NCBI RefSeq assembly: GCF_000003815.2
Contig: NC_049980.1
Location: 4,569,636-4,633,635, forward strand
From: Branchiostoma floridae
Taxonomy: Eukaryota > Chordata > Leptocardii > Amphioxiformes > Branchiostomatidae
DNA length: 64,000 nucleotides
Direction: 5' to 3'
Under the pieces are notes generated by a model. It was not told where the DNA came from. It worked only from the letters and a program-made list of their open reading frames with translations, and did not search any database. How positions within the stretch are numbered: the stretch's first letter is position 1; each line of letters starts with the position of its first letter. The translations under genes were made by a program, and so were the position numbers. Shown in pieces: positions 1-13,000 of this stretch.

Positions 1-515
1 CAGCATCCGAACAGTCTTCTTCGTTTCACAACCTCTTTTTATTCTTCTGCACACGTTTCCGTGACTGTCTGTCACCTTCATCAGTGCAAAATGAAATATA
101 CTAACGTTACTCGGTGCGATATGAACTATACAGACAAAATCGAACTAGACCTATTGTGACGTAATTACTGACATGGAATGTTCTCGAACGTGATGCGTTA
201 ATCATCCTTGCCACTTTGTGACGTAGTGGCAAGGATGCGGTCCCAAACATGGCTAAGTTTATACCCCCCTTCGTCTCTATTCATAACTGCTGTAGACTTT
301 CTGATCCAGATGGCTTCCTTGACCCAACGTGTGTATTTGTTGTCACAATAGGTTTAGTTCGATTTGCACTGTATAGTTCATATCGCACCGAGTAACGTTA
401 GTATATTTCATTTTGCACTGATGAAGGTGACAGACAGTCAGAAGAATAAAAAGAGGTTGTGAAATGAAGAAGACTGTTCGATTGATCTACCAACCTGATG
501 AAACTATTTACGGAT
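1..515. mobile_element. Foldback MITE, left end outside window
   Basis: Positions 9-165 and about 345-480 are inverted copies of each other around a loop that holds a smaller hairpin (catccttgccac / gtggcaaggatg). The right end runs on to about 508 with ccaacctgatgaaactat. The reverse complement of that end recurs at about 1215 and 40365, so it marks one family. The left end is cut off by the window. The arms carry the family core gactgtctgtcacc. No coding capacity is visible. The element lies in a DUOX intron. Confidence 0.75.
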
Positions 516-850
516 GACAGCATCATCTGCTGAACTTCAAACCTTCACGAAGAATCTCTCTCAATATTTGACTCCTATCTCAACTGCAAATGTGATGTAT
601 TCAAGTGTTACGTTTTCTTTTTTCTTTTCAAAAACCTGGACAAAAATAACTTCCTTATTCTACGGAGAATTGGATATGACAAATTGATATCCTTACGACA
701 AGGGCTTTTCATTGATTGGTTTTCATTACTAGAGTTTTTATACAGATGTCAATGAATACGAAGAATGAAATTCAATGTTAATTGCTGTAGCCCTTAGGCG
801 TGCAATCCTTGTCAACAATGATAATAATGAAATTCAATGTTAATATATAT

Positions 851-930
851 GTCACAGTAGAGATTGCGATTCAGGACAATCGCCGATTGTTCTAGGACAG
901 ACTGTCCTGAATCGCAATCTCTACTGTCAC
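851..930. repeat. Short inverted repeat (hairpin)
   Basis: Positions 851-878 and 903-930 pair over about 26 of 28 bases around a 24-base loop, upstream of the first DUOX exon in the window. It is probably a transposon remnant. Nothing shows a regulatory role. Confidence 0.7.
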
Positions 931-1052
931 AGTGACAGTCATATATAACTCTATCACATGTTCTTGCTAGTTAGAATACAGTGTTGAAAGAAAAGTGCAG
1001 TACTTTCACAATGATATCATATTGACAAATGACCTGTGCACATTAACAACAG

Positions 1053-4000
1053 GAAGCCTGACGGGACATGTGACTGGCGTAATACCACATACTACACCAG
1101 CCCGCACACCAGTGGACAGTACTTCCACGGCGTGCGCACCTGCAACTCCTACTGGAACTCTGTGGTACGTATATGTAGTCTGGGGTTATAGAAGGTTAAG
1201 CTTTCGAAAATAATTTCATCAGGTTGGTAGATCATAGGACCTAGGAGTTTTCTTTTACATAACTAGTTTTTCTCACCTGCTGACGTTTCGATGCCTGTCA
1301 GACATGTTCCTCAGAGCTTCTAATTGGAGTTCTGCATCTCGCCACTTTTATAGCCAATGTAGGTGGCGCAAAAACTGCATAGGCAGCCCGTTTGGGATTG
1401 AATCTGTGTTCTCACCGCAAAAGCGCCACTTACATCAGCTACATATAGCGGCGAGACGCAGAACTGGATTCAGTTAGATGCTCTGAGGAAGTTTACTAAG
1501 TGATATGACACCAGTTTAGCTCAATGAAGAGCTTCTCTCATATGCACTGGTCATGACAGATAAGAGGGACACTAACTGTACATTATTTACAGGTTTATTC
1601 TACCTGGGAGATTCCTCTTGTCTCTAGTTCTTTTCGATAAGCGCATTCAGTGGACTACGGCTTTATGTTACATCCTAAGGAGTGCAACCCTTTCTGGTAG
1701 TTGGTCAGGTGCAACTCTCAAGAAGTCTCTCCAGCCTTATATCCTGGCCATAAACAAGCATTATGACACGACAAGTAGATTAAACTTGTCAATGACTGAT
1801 TGAATTTTCTGTAGGAGCCACATGAGGAAGGCTTTAAGGCTGAAGATGTTGCTCCGTTTGACGGGATGGCGGAATTCTTACTGGGCATGTCGTCTCAAGT
1901 CACCGAGCGGGAGGACAACATCATCACTGAGGATCTAAGAGGTGACAGTCCTTCCGTCACATTATTAGTTTTCTTTAATAATATTCTTTTGGGTGGAAAG
2001 AACTGGAAAATCTTCCTTTCATTCACTGTATATCTGCATGCCTTTGCAGGCTTTTAGCTAGGATTTTATTATAGGGGGTCCAGATTTCTTGGTAATTTGC
2101 GGGAAGTGAAATAGACATGACTATATTGTATGGGGGTATGCGGGCATCCACCTTCCATGGTGCACAGTTTTCAAGAATTTTAAATAGTACATTCTGAGGT
2201 ATCCTTAGGAGCAAAATTACTGTCAGAGAGGTGATGGTAGAAGACTGTGACCACAAATGACCTTGTGGCATCCCTGGTCTATCAGAATTTCATGCTTGTC
2301 AGAGGATCTGCTCCCCAGTGTAAGGGCATCCAATTTCTTGAGATTTTTAGAAAACGTGTCTAAATAATGCCTTGACGCATGCCTGGCTAAAAGCCTGTGT
2401 TATTGAGCTTAATTTAGAGACTTAGAGGCTTAATCTGTTTGATCCTGAAATATACTACCGGTTTGTCAGTCAGAACTTTAAACTAACTTTGTCCCCGGTT
2501 GCATTCTAAAACATATCTAGGGCGCGTGTTTGGTCCACTGGAGTTTTCCCGGCGCGATCTGATGGCCATCAACATCCAACGCGGTCGGGACCATGGACTT
2601 CCAGACTATAACACGGCCCGGGTGGAGTACGGTCTTCCTCCGCGGAAGACCTTTTACGATGTCAACCCCTGGCTCTTCAATGGCACATACGTTGAACACG
2701 GGCCTGAGGTAGGTTGCTGCTTGGTACCATACATAACCATTGATTTTTAAAAAAAATCTTATCAACCTTTATTAACATTCACATAACAGTACATTCATGT
2801 AGCATTCACATAACATCATAACACATAAAAAGTAATTGTGATTAGGTTGTGGTCATGAGCTTACAAAGAATGTTGTCTATTTCTACATTACCATTGTTGG
2901 CTATGAGTTGAAAAGTTGGAAGTTCATCTGAGTTAGTACCGATTTGACACTGTGCTTGATGGACAGGGCTATAATTTGTTTTGGCCCATAATGGCTGGGA
3001 TATTGCAATTATCAACAACAAGTGCGGGCCTCACTTCATACAAAAGGAAGGAACTTGAAGGCAGCCAATCAGAGAGAACTTGAAATACACGTGATTGGTC
3101 TTGTGCGGACTTCCTTACACTTCATGGTCTTCTAAATAACTTCTTCTTGTCAACAGCAGTAGGGTGGGTCGGTTAAAAGATTTTATAAAAGATTTCTGAT
3201 AAACCCCCAAAAAATCTTGACCATGCGTGTTTCCCATGACTACTAGCTCCTGGCAAATATCACAGCGTTCGCTACAGCGAACAACTGGACAACAGACAAG
3301 TGCGACATCTGGGTGTGCGGACTTCTGGAGACCACGGAGGCCGGACCGGGAGAACTGTTTGGCGCGGTCATCAAGGACCAGTTTGAACGGATTCGCGACG
3401 GCGATCGCTTCTGGTACGAGAATGATAAAAATGGGTAAGCGCCGCTATTTCCCTTGACGTTGTCTTGTTTCAGGTCATAAGGAACTTCTTTACTTTAAGT
3501 CTGATGTCAGTGATCTAAGAGTGAAGGAAAATGAAAAAAAAAGGAAGGGGCCAAGATGGACATTTAGGAATTAAAAAAATCTAACTTGTTCTAGACTAAG
3601 TGTACAATTAGTGTTTGCTTAAAACAGTAATTATTTAGACCTTATTTCATACCGTAAAATGAATGTTCTAATCCCCCTGTCCTATTTCGTTTATTAGAAT
3701 TATTTCACTTTTCTACCAAAAACATGGCTCCCTGTTAAAATAACTTCATCCTCAAATACAGGTGATATTGTAATAATTTATAATTAAAGCACTATTTTTG
3801 AAATGGCAACTGCATTATACTATGTTTGTTGTTTGTTTATTTTTATTTAACCAGGGATACATATCGCCTATTTAGGCGTTTTTCAAAGTTCCCTGGGGAA
3901 GTTATACTATTGATTCTTCCTGTTTCGTTAGACTGTTCACCAAGGGAGAGATCGAACAGATCAACAACATCACGCTGTTTGACATCATCAAGAGCATCTC

Positions 4001-7000
4001 CAACATCACTGATGCAGACATGCAGAGTAATCCCTTCATCGCAACTGGTCAGTATCTTTTTATTTATTTATTAGGATTCTCCATTTGGAGGGCATGGCGA
4101 AACAGGTGTTAAGGACACCTTTTCAAAGCCGCCATACACACATGTGCACATGTTCGCACATGTCTACACGCGGCGGGGTTATACCGCCCCTTACGGGGTG
4201 ATATATCCTTTTGCTGGCTGATACGGAATGGAGGTTCGCCAGGCCTCCAACCGGGTGATTTGAAGTGAATCACCAACTCCAGACAGAAAGGTTTGCTCCA
4301 TCTCACACCACACCATCGCACGTGTGGGGGTTCTTTAGCGTGCATAAGGTGTGACTCTCCCCATACACAGGACCTCCATTTAATGTCCTATCCTAGGGAC
4401 GGCCCTAGCCGAAGCTAGGTACTCATTTTCACCTGAGTATAGTGAGGAAAGCCATTTCCCAAGGGCACAAGATCGGTAACACAGCAGCTGGATTCAAACC
4501 CGCAACCTCTCGGTCACGAGGCGAAGACACTACCACTGTACTACACGGTCCCACATGTCTTGTACAGCCTGAATCATATCATAAGTTCCAAGGGACTTAA
4601 CACTAGTTCACCTTTTCTGCAGGGTAACCTATTTTAGGTTCACGGCGGTTTTGGGTTCATGGTTTTTCGACGCTGCTTCATTGTGAACTCAAAACCACTG
4701 CGAACATTTTTCCAATACTGTATGTTTTTTGGCACTTCCGTGAGCTCAATACGACCGTGAAAACTTCATCATCCGGCTACCACTACCATGAAATTAAATC
4801 ATCGCATTTACAGACATTTACTTATGTCAAGTAGACCGTTTAAAAAATGTTACAACAAAAAGGAATTAAAACCCACACGGTAACATGGTAGTGGTCACTC
4901 TACAACAGAAGTTACACAAGAAAGGCATAATCATATTAAATTTTGCAGTGGACAAGTCATCATGAAAGCAAAACCATCACATTAATTTAAGTTTAAAGAC
5001 ATACAGTATCATAATAAACTGCATATTTTTAGAAAGATTTATAATTAGAAATTACAGTGAAATTTGTTACCATCAAGTATAATGGGGGCATCGTCACTAG
5101 GTAGCGTTAACAGTCAGATGAGCAAAGGTTTTATTGTTTGTAGGGGTCACAGGTAGTTCAGTGTAATAGAACCATCTGCTGTCCTGCTGTGTGCCTGCAA
5201 AGCTGGTGTGTTACGCCAAAGGGCGATTATACTGGCTATGTATCTGTCTGTATCTGTATCTATATAGCCGGTATAACCACCGTTCGGTGTAACACACCAG
5301 CTGATGTAGATACAGAGGGTATGTGACCCCAAAGGGAAGTTATACCAGGGCCAGGCTGAGCTATACAGATACAGAGATTATATCAAGTAGCAACACAGAT
5401 GAGCATTCATGAATTTTTGTCTCCCTCTAGATTCTCCCTGTTTCCAGCCCAAGCAGCTGAGTCAGTTTGACATGGAGCCGTGCACCCCTGACACGGTGGA
5501 CAAGACGGTGGACTTCAAGAGAGAAACGTTTGACTACTTCACAGGCAGCGAGGCTTCGTACATCCTCACCTTCATGGCCCTGGCAGTGTTCATCATTGGT
5601 ACGTTAGTACAGTTCTTAATCCTTCAGTCATACAGTAGACACATACTGGGACACAGGGTTGTAGCCAGCACCCATCCTTCCGTCCTTTGACGGAATTTTG
5701 CAGTTGGGGACGGAAGAAAGTTTTGCCCATTCCGTCCTCAGTGACGGGCAAATATTGATATGTAAAGATATAATAGAACTGTCTGTAATTTTTCACCAAA
5801 ACAGATGCCGTTGAACAGCTTAGTCTACCAGCAAAATTTATACCTCAAAATGCAGGAAATAGGGTTTCAGGGGGTCTAGATTACAAAATTTTCTGGGAAA
5901 CATGTCTAGACCCCCCTAGGAATGTTGCACGACCTCTTGTGCCTTGGGTGCTTGATAGAATTCAAAATCGAGGGACTGAAAAATAATTTCAGGCTGGCTA
6001 CAACCCTGTTGGGACACTTTTGTTATTCCAATGTATGACTGAGGGATACACATGTGAAACCCGACGTAAAACAATTAGCTAATATCCATGACCAATCGCT
6101 CCACCCACAGAAACACAAGGACCTGCCAGCCTGTTGTCTGCTATGCTCTCCTCCTATAGGAGTGATTGATTACCACAAAACTCATAAGAAACACATTGGA
6201 ATGACAATCTCTAATTGGCTATAAGGAAACCTTTTGGATATATATCCTCCAAAGCAAACATAAGGAACCCTACGTATGAACCCCACAGTGTTAATGGCAC
6301 TGATCGATGTTTTTAGCCTGTGTACCGTATAGTAGTGCTTTTGAGCAACATCTTTTTAACTAGTGTAATGCTATATGTATTTTATTAATCATGGTTATCA
6401 GCAAAATTTTACTTACATTGTAACTTTTTAATGACTGTAAAGTTTCCCACTCAATTCAGCCCTTGGCTACAATGTGGCAAAACTGTTATTTCTGAATAAA
6501 CCATTATTATACGTACTACTTTTTGATAAGCAATCATAATGTTGTGCTTCTTTCAGGTTGTGTTGCTGTGCTGATATACATGGCAAGAGACAGGCAGAAG
6601 AAAGAGGCAGTGGAAAGAAACAAAAAGAGGAAGGCAACTTCCAAGCAGAGCAAGGATGGAGCAACAATTTTCCTGGGTATCTATTCTGACAGTCATTTCT
6701 TTAAAGACACTTCTTGGCCAGCAAAGAGCCAGACATATGTTAAAAGCATCAAATTTATGAATGAAATCAACAATACAAGACACAACAAATATTTCAGCAA
6801 ATTGATAGAAAACCAGTGCAAAATACAGTGTGTTGTATTCTATTTGTCATGACCTTTTGTCAGTTCTGAACATTGATATGTAAATTTTATCCTGACTTCA
6901 TTCATAAAAAACCCACCCCAAAAAAAGACTACAAATTTCAATGCGAAATGCATGTGCCAGAAAATTTTGTGTCCTCGAATAAAAAAAATTGCAATAATAT

Positions 7001-10000
7001 TCTTCCTAACGTTAATTTAAAAAGTCAATTATTCAAATTTTTAAACACTTGGCATACGTGAAAAGTGTTCAAAAGGGTTCAACATGTTTGGAAGCCCATG
7101 TGATAACCCAAATTCTCATCCAGTCAGGGACACCCAATAACACAAAGTTCTCACAGCCCATGAATTTTACTCTCTTTTTTCCCAGCGACTGAGTACGTAG
7201 GGAAGAAGGAAGGCGAACGCAGTGTTCAGGTCAAGCTGGGGACAGGGAAGGAGATCAAGGTAATGTGGAACTGAAAGACTTTCTATGCTAGGCAACAGCC
7301 ATCCCTAAACAAAGTCTAACCGTTAAACATCTAACATTGTGTGGTGCAACTTTGCATCGTGTGGTTTAATTGGTAGAGTCAGAACCTAGAGGTCCAAGTT
7401 TGATACTTGCCATGCCCCCGACGTTGTGCCGTTGGGAAAGGCAGTTGGGTTAGACAGTCACTTTTCTCACTTCACCTAGGTGTAAAATGGGTACATGACT
7501 TTGGTTGGGGAGATAAAAGATTACCTTTACCTTCTGTCTGTTCCTTGTATGTGGCACTGTTGAAATAACACTATATAAATTTTGGAACAAAAATCTTACG
7601 AAAACATTGTCAAGAATGTCAAGTTTAACACTTCATTCCATCATTCATTTATTCATTCTGTCATCGAATTTTGTAAAAGGTGTTGAATGATCGCGGGAAG
7701 CTTCTGAGGACGATCGACCTTCGAAATCACAACCAGCTGGTCTTGTACGTGGAGGCGGACAAACATCGCACCCTCATGGCCATCCACGTGCCAAAGGAGT
7801 ACGATCTGGTGAGTCTCCCTGCGCTTCTGTTAAGCCTAGGAAAATAATTTTGTGTTTCCTTACCTACTCTCGGCTGGAAAAACCTGCCGACCCTTGACTT
7901 TTTTGGGCCGATAGACAATCAGTCACATAGCTTCCATTTAGAATTTTTATTCAGGATGCTTCATACTGATTCTGTCAGAATTAAAAACACTACTTGTCCT
8001 GTCTAATAAAGGATAGATGTATCCATTTATGCACAAAATTTATTAGAGTTTGACATTGAAAGAAAAGTGTCCTCATGCATTTCAGTTTACTTTGTTTAAC
8101 TGTATATTTGTAATATGTCACACTAGAGTTTTGGCCAGCCTAAAAAAAATTACAAGTTAGAAAAAAAAAACAATGAAACCTTACCTCCATGAAAATGAAG
8201 GTATGGTTTTCGTTCTATTACTCTAAAACGCACGAGAAGGAGTTTAACGTAGTTTGCTTGTCGTTTTTTATGGACCGCTGGTATGGCTACGTGCAAAGAA
8301 TGACCCATGACAATTGGCCAGGAAAGGTCATGAACTTATCTGTAGTGGGCCAGAATCCATGTGGTCAGCCCAAGAGAGGATGGGTAGACAACAAAGATAC
8401 AGTAGAAGCTGTTTAATTGCACACTTCATATGCCAGCATTTTTCGTGCAATTATCCGTGTGGTTTGATAATGCAAAGTTATGGTTTGGGATTTTGGGATT
8501 CAGTGCATTTAACAGAAGTGTGCGGTTATCCGTGGTGCAATTAACTGGCTTCTACTGAAATCGAAAACTGAACTTGCTAAAATGGTAACCCTCTTGAGAC
8601 AAAGGCAGCTGGAGATCAGCAATCAGACCTAAACGACGCCCGACAACGTCCAACCCTTGCAAGTTAAAGTTAAAGTTAAAGTCCTTCCCGCGCCTGATGG
8701 CGCATAGGGCGGCGCACATCTCCGTTTCAGTAGCCCTTGGCCACACAACGCAATCACTGCAGCATGGGGCTAGTCCACTGGTAGTGGTGTGTGTACAACT
8801 TCCATACTCTTTCCCGAATGCTGAGTGCTAAGAACTCACGACCTACCGAATGCAAGGCGAACACTCCACCCACTAGGCCATTGCACCCATGCAAGACAGG
8901 GATTAAAAGACGCTAAACCAGATAGTGCACAGTAAGACTGTTACATGTAATGATACGATTTTTTAAGACTTTATATCCGTACACAAAAATAAAGCGCTTA
9001 CCAACAAGCTTTCGATCAGTCCTCTGATCCTTCTCAAGTTGTGAGGATATAAAGTCTTAAAAAATCGTATCATTATGTTAACTGCCGTCACAGATGAACT
9101 TACATTCACTGTTACATGTATTTGCGGTCCTGCACAGATTCTGAACTTCGATTACACGGAGGACCGAGACAACGCGCTGATGCAGGTGGAGGACTTCCTC
9201 GGGGCGGTGGAGGTCGGGCGGAGGCGGCAGGAGATGAAGAGCAGCGATCTGATGAAGGCCATCGTCACCAAGGCCGACCGCCAGAAACAGCTGGAGAAGT
9301 TCTTCCGTATCATCTTTGCTCAGGTAATGGCGGAACATCTTCATTTTTTTCTTTCAACCTTTATTTAACCTTGATACATCATTCGGCCTGAGCCGGTTTT
9401 CAAGATTTCAAAGGTGGGGGAGGTCAGAGGTCTAAATACCTTCTAAATACAATGCAGTACACAAAAGATACAGTTCAACATTCCATAGATACTTTCGTAT
9501 TCAACATAATATCAGTCCATCTCATAGTCCATAGTTACATAAATTCTAGTCGAGTCAAGTTCTTAAACGATGATAAAGAGGGCGCCTGCCTCAGACTATT
9601 CCACAGAACTGTGCCTGAATACGTTATAGATCTTCGAAACGCTTCTCTGTGGACCATGGGTAAGTATAGTAGGTTGGAGCAGGTTCATCACTGTTATTTT
9701 ACCCTAAAGTTTGAAGTTGATGGTATAAAAGCAAACGGTTATGCGCCCAGGGCTGTCTCCAGCTTTTTAGATTTTTTTCTTCCATCCTATGCATTGTTTT
9801 GAAGCCAGTGTTGTTGATCTCTGATGTTAAATCTGTCATTTTAAGCTTACGAAAATGGATTTTCACCGGTTTCATGTCACTGAGGTGTTTTTTTTTTTAA
9901 TGGATTGACTGAAATTTGTGTGTCCTAACAAGCAAATTTCCATCTTGGAGATAGCCTTGAAGTTTTGTACATTGTGTGTCAAAGTGTACCCATTTTGTAG

Positions 10001-13000
10001 AGTAGACTATTCCAAAAGAGTGAGGAGAGACTGGATTGAGGTCAGGGAGACCCCTATTATGTAGAATAGATTATTCCAAGAGGGTCAGGGAGAGAGGATT
10101 GAGGTGTGGGAGACCCCTATTATGTAGAATAGATTATTCCAAGAGGGTCAGGGAGAGAGGATTGAGGTGTGGGAGACCCCTATCATGTAGAATAGATTAT
10201 TCCAAGAGGGTCAGGGAGAGAGGATTGAGGTGTGGGAGACCCCTATTATGTAGAATAGATTATTCCAAGAGGGTCAGGGAGAGAGGATTACGGCCAGGGA
10301 GACCCCTATCATGTAGAATAGATTATTCCAAGAGGGTCAGGGAGAGAGGATTGAGGTGTGGGAGATATCAGTTACATCAGAAATGGAGAGAGAAAATGTC
10401 AGAAAAGAGATCTAGATTGAACCTGCTACATTGGCGTTGTCGGAAGGATCACAAGAAGAATGCACTGGTGATCATGAATGAACAGCCTCTCTTCAATGCA
10501 GTACCATTCATTTATAACAGAATATAAGCCTCTCTACCAATCACCCTAATGTGTATTATGACATTGTAATGAGAGTACAGTTATTCGAGTCAAAACACAA
10601 TCCAATGTCCAGTCCCCCTTCGTTCAAAACTAAATGAAATACCACATGCTTTCTTTCCACACCACCTTGACCTTGACTCCATGCAGGCCGGTGCCAGTGG
10701 TTTCAAAGAGCAGAATGGAGATGACGTTCACTCTGGCTATTTCAACAAGGTACAAACTACAAAGTGAACGCGATGGAGGAAAAGTGGTCAAATTAAATCA
10801 GACCTCAACTTACCCCGGGAATAATGTGTTATTTCTGTGTTTACTAACTGAAAGGCAGAAGTGGTGGTCATGTGGTTGTGTTGTCTGTGTGTTCATCCAT
10901 GTTTTCTCCAAAGTGGTACATAATCCAAGGGCATGTTTCATTTTTAATAGGCCACTGCAATTTCATTTATTGGTTTTTGGATTGGAACAAACAACAAAAT
11001 TGAAACATTAGGATCATGAAAAAAGGCTTGAAGTCTGTTCAGTTTTAAGGACTGAAAATAGTCAACTTTCTGCTCTCTTTTTTGTCTTGCCTAACTTCAA
11101 GTTCAAGTTTGACTAAAGTATGATCATGCAACTTCGCAAGAACCAAGAAATTAAGATGGTTTGGCCTAACAGGGATGTTGTTGTGTACGGTGCAGTGTTA
11201 TGTGTTTTTGCTGGTCCAGGAGTGGTCTCAAACTGAAGGTGGTGTTGTCTAACTAATCCAGATTGGTATATTCATTAAAAGCAAGAAATGTATGTTGTCC
11301 ATAATGCTCAAAATGTGTCTCAATTTATACCTCTCATTCATTGGTGATTACCAGTAGTTAACATGTTTGTCTGCTGTCTGTGTGTCACAGGTGGGTACCG
11401 GGTACATGTTGGGTTTCGAGCTCCGTCATCTGTAACCGTTGAGTTTATTCAGATTCTCTTCATTTTAGGCTTTCAAGGAGGAGAAGGCCCGCGAGGACAT
11501 TAGTACGTACAACTCCAAAGACGCCAAAGACGTTCTGACCTGTGAGCTGACGCGTGCCGAGTTCGCTGAAAGTCTCTCAATGAAGCCGGATTCCCTGTTT
11601 GTGGAGCAGATGTTCAACTTGGTGGACAAGGACGGCAGCGGGTACATCAACTTCCGCGAATTCTTGGACGTCATTGTCATCTTCGCCAAAGGTACGTATC
11701 TACTTGATACCTCAATGTACAAAGGTTTTACTTTTGTGTATCTGCAGCTGTCTGTCTGTTTTCTTGTGTGTCCGTAGTTATGAATACAACAAGTTAGGTC
11801 AAAGGTCCAAGAAAGGTCCCAGAATAGCTTATCTGATTTCTCCTGTCTTCTATTTCCTGTTGTATGCATATCTGTTACGTTAGGACGAATCAGCAAGGAA
11901 TACAACTATACTGAATAAAAAAAAGGAAATTCACAGTCAAGAAATACAAAATACAGTATATCTCAGATGTATGAGATCTTCGATTACTAATCTCTCTACT
12001 GACAGCAATAGCTACAGGGCTCGAATAATGTTTTCATAAATTATAATGCCATGCTAGTACCATGCACCTGACAAGTTTTCCTTTCACTAAGTTTCCGTGA
12101 TTTCTCATTATTTTTTTCACAAAATACAGTAAAAATCTTCTTTGTGGTCTTTTCCAGGTAACCCAGATGAGAAGGCCAAGCTCATGTTTGACATGTACGA
12201 TGTGGACGGAGATGGGAAACTCAGCAGGGAGGAGTTCAAGACCATGCTGAAGTGAGTAGATGGCAGTGGTGATCTGATTGGTCTCTGAGTAGTAGATGTT
12301 CTGTAGTAGAACAGTAGATGTCAGTAGTGATCTGATTGGTCAGTGTCGCAGTAGATAGCCAGTAGTAGAACAGTAGATGTCAGTAGTGATCTGATTGGTC
12401 AGTGTCGCAGTAGATGGCCAGTAGTAGAACAGTAGTTGTCAGTAGTGATCTGATTGGTCAAAATATCTCATTAGATGTCCAGAAGTAGAACAGTAGATGT
12501 CAGTAGTGATCTGATTGGTCAATATCGCAATAGATAGCCAGTAGTAGAACTTACCGTAGATGTCAGTAGTGATCTGATTGGTCAAACTATCTCTGAGTCA
12601 GTAGTAAATCAGTAGAATTTTAGTACTGTTCTGACAGCAAAAGAACAGTAGATAGAGGTGTAAGTAACTTGGCAGTACTGGTCCAGTAGGACAGTGGGAG
12701 TCGATTTACTGACAATCTACTAAAATCCTACTGTTTGTAGTTGACCAGTACTTAAGAGTAGATTTTCAGTACTGGCGGTTTGCCAAGGGGAATGTGAAAA
12801 TGGGCTAACAAACAAACAAACAAATAAACAATTGTTTACTCTTCCCCACAGGTCAATGATGGACATGGTGAACACGGAGGTTGAACAGTCGCAGCTGGAC
12901 ATGCTGGTGGACTCGATGATGGAACAGGGCGGGGTCCGGGACCGAGAACAGATGACTCAGCAGGACTTCATTAACATCCTGGGAGAACACAAGCAGGCCC

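Larger units (their letters stand above)
1053..5598 (+). other. DUOX: DUOX exons 1-6: end of peroxidase-homology ectodomain and start of TM0
   Basis: These exons encode fragment residues 1-299. Recognisable animal haem-peroxidase family stretches include [30 protein letters not shown] and [16 protein letters not shown]. Cysteines at CDW, RTC and DKCDIWVC are in the extracellular part. Exon 6 ends in the hydrophobic stretch [14 protein letters not shown], which continues into exon 7 (CVAVLIYMA) to form TM0, the helix linking the peroxidase-like domain to the cytosol. Several N-x-S/T sites (NTT, NIT, NGT) fit a glycosylated ectodomain. The proximal peroxidase half is outside the window. Confidence 0.93.
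6557..10749 (+). other. DUOX: DUOX exons 7-11: TM0 end and cytosolic PH-like linker
   Basis: After the TM0 end comes a strongly basic juxtamembrane run ([16 protein letters not shown]) and then a segment matching the DUOX region between TM0 and the EF-hands, known from DUOX structures as a PH-like domain. Exon 9 ends IHVPKEYDL, close to the vertebrate motif KIPKEYDL. Exon 10 ends in FFRIIFAQ. Exon 11 (63 nt) is a small variable insert rich in G, D and N. The two ends of this region are conserved and the middle is divergent. Confidence 0.85.

Noticed and set aside
9452-9802. 116-codon frame after DUOX exon 10
   Set aside because: Intronic, no homology recognised, compositionally like the flanking non-coding DNA, and not compatible with the conserved exon order.
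10036-10527. 163-codon open frame of repeated [13 protein letters not shown]
   Set aside because: It is a 63-bp DNA minisatellite inside a DUOX intron, open only because the unit length is a multiple of three. There is no splice context.
12252-12610. Regularly spaced repeats resembling a CRISPR array
   Set aside because: Units are contiguous tandem copies without unique spacers, inside a eukaryotic intron: a minisatellite.
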